Below are positions 1-5,552 of a stretch of DNA of 11,826 nucleotides, one piece after another. The stretch comes from Acidobacteriota bacterium (GTDB taxonomy: Bacteria > Acidobacteriota > UBA6911 > RPQK01), in NCBI GenBank assembly GCA_003819755.1, contig RPQK01000150.1, positions 1-11,826 on the forward strand, read 5' to 3'. The position numbers and the translations under genes were made by a program. The first letter of the stretch is position 1; each line of letters starts with the position of its first letter. The notes beneath the pieces are model-generated. The model made no database searches. It worked only from the letters and a program-made list of their open reading frames with translations, and was not told where the DNA came from.

Positions 1-94
1 AAAGGACCTCAAGGACCTCAAGGACCTCAAGGACCTCAAGGACAAAAAGAGACCAGAGTCGTCCTTGAGGTCCTTGGGGTCCTTGAGGTCCTTT
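1..94. repeat. Hairpin made of tandem 9-base repeats (AAGGACCTC family)
   Basis: Positions 2-43 are four full copies of AAGGACCTC plus a partial fifth. Positions 61-94 carry the same unit on the opposite strand. Bases 11-43 pair with 61-93, giving a 33-bp stem with one G-T wobble and a 17-base purine-rich loop at 44-60. The left side begins at the window edge and may extend further. The element sits upstream of the receptor gene and is probably non-coding, although its left arm could be read as repeated Lys-Asp-Leu. A sister element with the unit AAGGACCTG lies at 8323-8415. No U-tract follows the stem, so it does not look like a classical intrinsic terminator. Confidence 0.9.
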
Positions 95-127
95 CCTCCC
101 GGCTATCTCGACCCCCTCCCGGCTATC
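95..127. repeat. 13-base direct repeat with 20-base period upstream of the receptor gene
   Basis: CCTCCCGGCTATC occurs at 95-107 and again, identically, at 115-127. The 20-base offset is close to two helical turns, so both copies would face the same side of the DNA. It lies directly after the 9-base-repeat hairpin and 124 bases before the receptor start. A short GTTAC/GTAAC inverted repeat (141-145 and 152-156) follows. The repeat is seen directly; a role as a regulator binding site is inference. It could also be a small duplication. Confidence 0.6.
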
Positions 128-250
128 ACCGTGACTTACGGTTACCTCTCTGTAACGTTGCCGCAAGATACTCTTTTTCTTGATCTTTCCGTTTCAATCT
201 CGGCACCAGCGAGATTGGCATCTCAGCCTCGGGAGACGAGAGGATCAACT

Positions 251-3200
251 ATGAGAAGCAAGCGTAATTCGGGTTGCATTTGCCTGTTTGTGCTTTTTGT
301 GGCCCTGGCGGCCACTCCTGCCTGGGCTCAGACAACCGCCTCGATTTACGGGACGATCACCGACCAGCAGCAGGGGGTCTTGCCTGGGGCCAGTGTCACC
401 GTTACCAATACCCTCACGAACGAAAGCAAGAGTGCAGCGACGAATGACCTGGGTAGCTACACTTTCCTTAATCTGTCCCTCGGTGTTTACCGAGTCCAGG
501 CCGAGCTCCCCGGCTTCAAGACGGGGATTCGGGAAGGAATCGCGCTTTCCTTGAACCGGAACGCACGCGTGGACTTCAAGCTGGAGTTGGGTGAACTGGC
601 CGAGACGATATCCGTTAACGCGGACGCTCCTCTGGTCGAGGCGACCACCAATGAAATGGGAGCGTTGGTCGACCAGCGGCGGATTGTCGACCTTCCCTTG
701 AACGGTCGAAATACGCTTAGTCTGGTCAGCTTGATCCCCGGCGCGCAGAAGCTGGAATCGCGAAGCGAGCAAGGGTTCAACATCAACCCGGTCGCATTTA
801 ACGGTGTTAGACCGGAGTTATCGGGTTGGCTTTTGGACGGCGGAGACAACAGTACCACGCTGCGGAATTATGGCAGCTCGGTACCGAATCCCGACGCCAT
901 CCAGGAGTTCCGCGTGGTGAGCAACAATTACAGCGCCGAGTACGGACGTTCGGCCGGCGCGATTGTGAATGTCGTAACCCGCTCTGGAACCAATGAGTTC
1001 CATGGAAGCGCTTTCGAATTCCTGCGGAATGACAGCCTGAACTCGGACGACTTCTTCCTTGGCGCCCCGACCAAGCTGAAACAGAACCAGTTTGGCGGCA
1101 CGCTCGGCGGCCCGATCTTGAAGGACAAAACCTTCTTCTTCGCTTCCTACCAGGGATTCCGCCGGCAGCGGGAAGCTTTTGACAACAGCGCCAACGTCCC
1201 GACGGCCGCGGAGCGCCGGGGCGACTTCTCCCAAGCGGTGTTCCAGGGAAAGCCCGTTACCATCATTGATCCGCTGACCGGACAGCAGTTCCCGGGGAAC
1301 GTCATCCCTGCCGGCCGGATAAGTCCAATCGCCTCGAAGTTCCTCGAGATGGTGATGCCTCTGCCGAACAGGCCGGAGCGAGGACCGAACGCCTTCGCTA
1401 TGGTCAGCCCTCTCTCGGATCCCGCTGATGAAGTGCTGGCGAAGATCGACCATATTGTGAACGACAGTCACAAGATATCGGGATCCTATTTTTTCAACGA
1501 TTCGCTGATAGAGGACCCACCGAGCCAGATTCCTTACCAGTTTCGAGATAACACGACCCGGCAGCAGAACTTGAACCTGCACGAATTCTGGACCATCCGT
1601 CCGACGTTGCTCAACCATCTGCGGGTGAGTTTCAGCCGGAGCGCCGGTGCTCGAGCCCTCCGCGCCGAGCCGCAGATCACCGCGGCGGATCTCGGAATCA
1701 ACTACGGGAACTTGCCTTCCGGTTCTCCCGTGTCTCCCGACTTCGTCCTGACCGGATACACCACGGCAACTGCCAGCTCCGGTGGGCCGAAAACCTCGAC
1801 CCATTACACGGTGGCCGAAGGAATGGACTGGATGAAGGGGCGGCACAGCCTCAAGTTTGGGTCGGAAGTATGGTTGCGGCGGTTTTACGACGTAACCCAG
1901 GATGGGCGCAACGGCGGAGACTTCCGATTCAATGGTGACGTTACCGGCAACGCGGTGGCGGACCTGCTGCTCGGACAGGTGAGCGATCGATTACGGTGGC
2001 GGGAGTCGAGCTACAAGAGCAACAACCAATGGGCCTTCTACTGGTTCGTTCAGGACAACTTCCGCTTGAACGACCGGTTGTCGCTCAGTCTGGGCTTGCG
2101 TCACGAAATCGACATGTATCCGGTTCATCCCCTGGATTTGCTCACCGCCTACGTTCCAGGCATGCAATCAACCTGTGTGCCGCAGGCGCCCAAAGGCATC
2201 GTTTTCCCCTGCGACCCCGGTATCCCGAGGGCGGGGCTGAACAACGATTACAACAACCTGGCGCCGAGAATAGGGTTGGCGTACGACGTACGCGGTGACG
2301 GTAAGACGGTTGTCCGGGGCGGCTACGGGATCAGCTACGCCTTCCAGATTTTCAACACCCTGCAGGGTGGTCAGATCAACATCCCCTGGGCCCTGATTAG
2401 TGAGTACATCAACACCGGAGGGAAAAACAAAGTTTCGACAATTTCGCTGGCCGATCCTTGGCTCAACGTCCCTGGCAAAAACCCGTTCCCCACCGACGTC
2501 GACCCGGCGAATCTGAAGTTCCCGGCCAGTGGCAATTACACCTCAAACGCTCTGGACCTGCCGCTTGGTTTTGTCCATCAGTACAACGTCTCGGTCCAGC
2601 AACAGATCGGCCCGTCAACCGTGGTCGAACTCTCATATGTCGCGAACCGCGGTGACAAGCTGATCGGCAGTTTTAACATCAATCAGCCGGTCATCAGCGC
2701 CACCGGCACGTCCAAGAACGCGGACTCCCGGCGGCCGCTGGGCGCGGCACCGATCAAGGATCTGACCATATTTAAAAGCGCCGTCAAGTCCTGGTACGAC
2801 TCGTTTCAGGGGCGGGTCGAGAAGCGCTTCAGTCGCGGTTACACCGTGCTGGCCTCTTACACTTTGGGGAAGGCACTCGATTACTCCTCCTGGCACGATT
2901 CCGCGAACAGCTGGGCCGATCCGCGTTTCCCCGAGCTCGATCGTGCGCGCGCAGATTATGACCAAAGACACATACTGGCCGTCTCGTTCCTGTGGGATCT
3001 CCCGTTCTTGCGGGACTCCAAAGGGCTGGCCGGGTCGCTCCTCGGGGGCTGGCAGTTAGGCGGAATTGCGTCGTATTACTCCGGGAATCCGGTCAAAGTG
3101 ACGACGGGGAAGGATAACAACTTCGATACCCAATCCGGCAACGATCGGCCGAATCTGGTTGGCAGCTGGAAAAAAGACCCACTTTCCCCAGCGGAACTGA

Positions 3201-3499
3201 AAGCCGGCGGCACGTGGTTCGAGACGCCGGCTTTTGCGCCCAACACGGCCGGCCAAATCGGGAACTTCGGACGCAATGTCGTTCAGGGGCCCGGCGCCAA
3301 GAACATGGACGTCACGCTGTCGAAGAGTTTCAGGATCCGGGAAGATCATGCGGTCATATTCCGATTGGAAACCTTCAACGTGTTCAACAGGGTGAACCTG
3401 AATGCCCCAACTGGGACCATGAGCAGTGGGAATTTCGGCAAAATCACCAACGCGGGCCCGGCGAGGATCTTCCAACTCGGTCTGAAGTACCAGTTCTGA
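251..3499 (+). CDS. Oar-like TonB-dependent outer-membrane receptor with N-terminal carboxypeptidase-regulatory domain
   Basis: The product is 1082 residues and is predicted to be an outer-membrane beta-barrel transporter driven by TonB. Residues 1-26 are a Sec signal peptide ending in Ala-Trp-Ala before Gln27. Residues about 30-115 form a CarboxypepD_reg fold (SIYGTITDQQQGVLPGASV, then the typical LGSYTFLNLSLGVYRVQ stretch). A plug domain follows at about 125-255, with LPLNGRN near 148-154, DAIQEFRVVSNNYSAEYGR near 215-233 and GAIVNVVTRSGTNEFHG near 236-252. The rest is barrel, ending in an aromatic residue (GLKYQF) as expected for outer-membrane insertion. The frame is open upstream of 251, but the ATG at 251 is chosen because it starts the signal peptide and has GAGAGG seven bases before it. 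Acidobacteriota carry many such paralogues. The ligand is unknown, no SusD partner is present, and I saw no clear TonB box. Convergent with the kinase gene. Confidence 0.92.
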   Translation: MRSKRNSGCICLFVLFVALAATPAWAQTTASIYGTITDQQQGVLPGASVTVTNTLTNESKSAATNDLGSYTFLNLSLGVYRVQAELPGFKTGIREGIALSLNRNARVDFKLELGELAETISVNADAPLVEATTNEMGALVDQRRIVDLPLNGRNTLSLVSLIPGAQKLESRSEQGFNINPVAFNGVRPELSGWLLDGGDNSTTLRNYGSSVPNPDAIQEFRVVSNNYSAEYGRSAGAIVNVVTRSGTNEFHGSAFEFLRNDSLNSDDFFLGAPTKLKQNQFGGTLGGPILKDKTFFFASYQGFRRQREAFDNSANVPTAAERRGDFSQAVFQGKPVTIIDPLTGQQFPGNVIPAGRISPIASKFLEMVMPLPNRPERGPNAFAMVSPLSDPADEVLAKIDHIVNDSHKISGSYFFNDSLIEDPPSQIPYQFRDNTTRQQNLNLHEFWTIRPTLLNHLRVSFSRSAGARALRAEPQITAADLGINYGNLPSGSPVSPDFVLTGYTTATASSGGPKTSTHYTVAEGMDWMKGRHSLKFGSEVWLRRFYDVTQDGRNGGDFRFNGDVTGNAVADLLLGQVSDRLRWRESSYKSNNQWAFYWFVQDNFRLNDRLSLSLGLRHEIDMYPVHPLDLLTAYVPGMQSTCVPQAPKGIVFPCDPGIPRAGLNNDYNNLAPRIGLAYDVRGDGKTVVRGGYGISYAFQIFNTLQGGQINIPWALISEYINTGGKNKVSTISLADPWLNVPGKNPFPTDVDPANLKFPASGNYTSNALDLPLGFVHQYNVSVQQQIGPSTVVELSYVANRGDKLIGSFNINQPVISATGTSKNADSRRPLGAAPIKDLTIFKSAVKSWYDSFQGRVEKRFSRGYTVLASYTLGKALDYSSWHDSANSWADPRFPELDRARADYDQRHILAVSFLWDLPFLRDSKGLAGSLLGGWQLGGIASYYSGNPVKVTTGKDNNFDTQSGNDRPNLVGSWKKDPLSPAELKAGGTWFETPAFAPNTAGQIGNFGRNVVQGPGAKNMDVTLSKSFRIREDHAVIFRLETFNVFNRVNLNAPTGTMSSGNFGKITNAGPARIFQLGLKYQF

Positions 3500-3532
3500 A
3501 ACTGAGAAAGGGGTAGCAGAGGGCCTGTTGCC

Positions 3533-3679
3533 CAAACCGAACACAGCCGCAAGCGCAGCGTTTTTTGCGGAGCGACCCGGCCCGAAGAGTCAGCACCCAA
3601 CCGTGAGGTCCGTCGTTGCTGACTCTTCGGGCCGGGTCGCTCCGCAAAAAACGCTGCGCTTGCGGCTGTGTTTGGTTTG
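3533..3679. repeat. Long near-perfect inverted repeat between convergent genes
   Basis: Arms 3533-3595 and 3617-3679 (63 bases each) are reverse complements except for one wobble position (3539 against 3673); 56 bases (3540-3595 with 3617-3672) match perfectly. The loop is 21 bases. It fills most of the 228-base gap between the stops of the receptor gene and the kinase gene. RNA from either strand would fold into a very stable hairpin that could stop or protect transcripts from both sides, but there is no U-tract after the stem. No target-site duplication or transposase was recognised. It could be a non-autonomous mobile palindrome or an unusually long bidirectional 3' hairpin. Confidence 0.92.
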
Positions 3680-3727
3680 AGCGACACGCCCTGGAGATAG
3701 GACCTACGGTTGGCTGGCAGAATGCCC

Positions 3728-5254
3728 CTACTCTCTCTCCTCCGGCGGTCCGACGAGGGTGACCCGCACGCCCTTTCCGGGCACCGCATCTATTTCCATG
3801 CGACCGCCGAAATACCCAAGTCGTTGTTGGATGCTGAACAGGCCGACGCTCCCGAGTTTGGGTTTCTTCCGGTTTAGGGATTTCAGGTCAAATCCCCGAC
3901 CATGATCTTCGACCGTCACTCTAATTTGTTGCTCTCCCGCCCAGGTCAGAGTCACATGGGCCTCACCGGCTCCGGAATGGTGCACGCAGTTGAGCAGAAG
4001 CTCCTGCGTTGATTCGAACAGCAGTAAGGTGGCAGGTTCACTTACGAGCTTTCCCTCGGTTTTGTCGTGAAGATGGACTTTGAACTGGTATTTCTGTTCC
4101 ATTTGGTCGGCGAGCCAGGCCAAGCCGCCGGTCAGGCCTGACTGGTACAGGACCGGCGGGCTGAGCTCAGCCGACAAGGTGCGTGAAGAGGCGATCGCAT
4201 CCATGAGGATAGAGGCGGCCTGCTGTGCGGCCGACTTCGACGCTTCCAGGCTTGTCTGCCGAATGATCGTCTCCACCTGCATCCTGGCAGCGACAAGAAG
4301 CTGCTGTACGTGATCGTGTAGAACCAGGGCGAGACGGCGCCGCTCTTTCTGCTCCAGCCTGGTCCGTTCGGCGGTCAGCGCTCGCAGTTGGTCGGCCAAC
4401 TGTTGGATGTCGCTGGTTCGCTCAGCGATCCGTCGCTCGAGCGTCTGGCTCAACTCCTCGAGCTGGTGCTCGACTCTGCTCTGATGAGTGACGTCTTGAA
4501 GAACGTTGATGGCACCGACCAGTTTCCCGTTGTCGTCGAAAAGAGGATCAACGTTGGCCAAAGCCAGGATGCGAGATCCGTCCGGGCGTTCGATGATGAT
4601 TTTGTCCCCGCGAACAGGCGTCGCGGTTTTCAGGGCGCGCGCCATCCAGCAGTCCGAGTGCTGGAGAGGCTGCTGATCGGTCGTGTAGAGCCTGAAGGAC
4701 CCACAGTATTTGTCGTCTTCGTCAAAGAGCCTCGGTTCACGGCCCCAGAGTTCGGCCGCGCGGGCATTGAACAACGTAATCCGCCCCTCGGCGTCGCAGG
4801 TGTAAACAGCAGCGGGGAGGAGTGAAACGAGTTTGCGATACTTGGCCTCGCTCTCCCGCAAGGCCGCCTGTGTCTCCTCCCATTCCATACTGTCGCGATA
4901 ATAAAGGCGCAACCCGGGTGATATGGGGTCGAGATAGACCGTGGTGCTCGAATCGAGATGCTCGAGGGCCGGGCCTTCGAATTGGCCTGGTTTTCGGGTA
5001 AGCATGGCCGCGCGACACTCTCGTTCGAAGAGTGTTCCGAGCGCTGCCGGGAACACCTCCCACAGGACGCGCCCCTCTAGTGCTTCGGCCGGAAAGCCTA
5101 AGAGTTGCGCGGCGCGTTCGCTGATCCCGGTGAAACGCCAAGCCTCATCGACATCAAAATGACCGTCGGTCAGCCATTCCAAAAGGAGATCCTGGTTTTG
5201 TTGGTTTACATCACGGACGTCAGCAACGAGCTGGTCTGACGTGCCCAATCGCAT
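3728..5254 (-). CDS. Soluble PAS-PAS sensor histidine kinase, HisKA_3 (NarX/DegS-like) type
   Basis: The product is 508 residues with no signal peptide or membrane segment, so it is probably cytoplasmic. Residues about 22-125 look like a first PAS domain (RAAQLLGFPAEALEGRVLW). Residues about 136-260 are a second PAS domain (YRKLVSLLPAAVYTCDAEGR) with a PAC-like end (GAINVLQDVTHQ). A coiled coil runs from about 260 to 305. The dimerisation/phosphotransfer helix follows: RRRLALVLHDHVQQ, with His313 as likely phospho-acceptor and Gln318 completing the HDxxxQ motif of this family. The ATPase domain has an N-box (ELLLNCVHHSGA, Asn422), a D-box (VEDHGRGFD, 448-456) and a lid/G2 region (GSVGLFSIQQRLGYFGG, 468-484). 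Kinases of this class usually act on a NarL/LuxR-type response regulator, and none is encoded here. The first PAS call is weaker than the second. The start at 5254 has a good ribosome site. The gene is divergent from the rhamnosidase and convergent with the receptor. Confidence 0.9.
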   Translation of the reverse strand: MRLGTSDQLVADVRDVNQQNQDLLLEWLTDGHFDVDEAWRFTGISERAAQLLGFPAEALEGRVLWEVFPAALGTLFERECRAAMLTRKPGQFEGPALEHLDSSTTVYLDPISPGLRLYYRDSMEWEETQAALRESEAKYRKLVSLLPAAVYTCDAEGRITLFNARAAELWGREPRLFDEDDKYCGSFRLYTTDQQPLQHSDCWMARALKTATPVRGDKIIIERPDGSRILALANVDPLFDDNGKLVGAINVLQDVTHQSRVEHQLEELSQTLERRIAERTSDIQQLADQLRALTAERTRLEQKERRRLALVLHDHVQQLLVAARMQVETIIRQTSLEASKSAAQQAASILMDAIASSRTLSAELSPPVLYQSGLTGGLAWLADQMEQKYQFKVHLHDKTEGKLVSEPATLLLFESTQELLLNCVHHSGAGEAHVTLTWAGEQQIRVTVEDHGRGFDLKSLNRKKPKLGSVGLFSIQQRLGYFGGRMEIDAVPGKGVRVTLVGPPEERE

Positions 5255-5264
5255 GCGAAAATCG

Positions 5265-5269
5265 CCTCC
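5265..5269 (-). promoter_or_regulatory. Ribosome binding site of the kinase gene
   Basis: On the minus strand GGAGG lies ten bases before the ATG at 5254. It is the clearest Shine-Dalgarno sequence among the minus-strand genes and supports the chosen start. Confidence 0.75.
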
Positions 5270-5364
5270 AAATCATGATGGTTCCAGCCTTCAAAGCAGC
5301 CTGGAAGCGCAAGGACCAGCAAAACTGAAGAGCAGGAGATACCGGATATCGAGGATATACAAGA

Positions 5365-5373
5365 ATTATACCA
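5365..5373 (-). promoter_or_regulatory. Candidate extended -10 promoter element driving the kinase
   Basis: On the minus strand the sequence reads TGGTATAAT, a perfect extended -10 box (TGnTATAAT) in an otherwise GC-rich region. Transcription would begin near 5358, about 100 bases before the kinase start. The matching -35 position falls inside the heptamer array (GTGAAC at 5388-5393 on the minus strand, 17-base spacing) and is a poor match to TTGACA, as is common for extended -10 promoters. The hexamer is seen directly; promoter activity is inferred. Confidence 0.5.
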
Positions 5374-5517
5374 GTTCACCGTTCGACGTTCACCGTTCAG
5401 CGTTCAGCGTTCAGCGTTCAGCGTTCCCCGTTCCCCGCCGTGTTCGTCTGACTCGGCATTCACGCGGAACCCTGCCGAGAACGCTGAACGGTGAACGCTG
5501 AACGGTGAACGGTGAAC
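5374..5517. repeat. Hairpin made of tandem heptamers (GTTCAGC/GTTCACC) in the rhamnosidase leader
   Basis: Positions 5374-5436 are nine uninterrupted seven-base units: GTTCACC, GTTCGAC, GTTCACC, four GTTCAGC, and two GTTCCCC. Positions 5476-5517 hold six units of the complementary sequence (one degenerate, then GCTGAAC and GGTGAAC alternating, ending in a GGTGAAC pair). The arms can therefore fold into an imperfect stem of about 40 bp in several registers, around a loop at 5437-5475. The right arm ends 35 bases before the rhamnosidase start codon and leaves its ribosome site free. The array directly abuts the -10 element facing the kinase. It resembles the 9-base elements at 1-94 and 8323-8415 in design but not in unit. 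Confidence 0.92.
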
Positions 5518-5539
5518 CGGAGTAAGATAGCGACGAACA

Positions 5540-5545
5540 AAGGAG
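5540..5545 (+). promoter_or_regulatory. Ribosome binding site of the rhamnosidase gene
   Basis: AAGGAG lies seven bases before the ATG at 5553, and this fixes the start of the rhamnosidase just ahead of its signal peptide. Confidence 0.8.
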
Positions 5546-5552
5546 CCCAGAC

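Larger units (their letters stand above)
5255..5552. other. Divergent spacer between kinase and rhamnosidase genes
   Basis: This 298-base gap should hold the promoters of both flanking genes. It contains, in order: the kinase ribosome site, an ATCATGAT palindrome (5272-5279), a TTCCAG/CTGGAA inverted repeat (5282-5287 and 5301-5306), an AT-rich patch with an extended -10 element (5353-5373), and the heptamer hairpin (5374-5517). No convincing gene is seen: the open frame crossing it translates mostly from the heptamer array. Short inverted repeats here could bind regulators, but this is not demonstrated. Confidence 0.7.

Noticed and set aside
2..43. A Lys-Asp-Leu repeat peptide read from the 9-base array
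   Set aside because: The frame has no start in view, the opposite arm is the exact complement, and the sister element at 8323-8415 lies between two stop codons, so the array is best seen as non-coding.
65..250. Upstream extension of the receptor frame to a TTG at 65
   Set aside because: The added residues come from the hairpin arm and low-complexity DNA, and they would bury the signal peptide that starts at the ATG at 251, which also has its own ribosome site.
818..1846. 342-codon open frame antisense to the receptor gene
   Set aside because: Arg/Gly/Val-rich product without recognisable domains, fully overlapped by the receptor barrel; a coding shadow.
3533..3679. Insertion sequence
   Set aside because: The 21-base loop cannot hold a transposase and no flanking target duplication was found; only an inverted repeat can be claimed.
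5241..5501. Small open frame across the divergent spacer
   Set aside because: Most of its product is a translation of the heptamer repeats, and it starts inside the kinase gene; no support for a real peptide.
5374..5517. CRISPR array or replication iterons
   Set aside because: The units are seven bases with no spacers between them, no cas or replication gene is near, and the array is arranged as a foldback.
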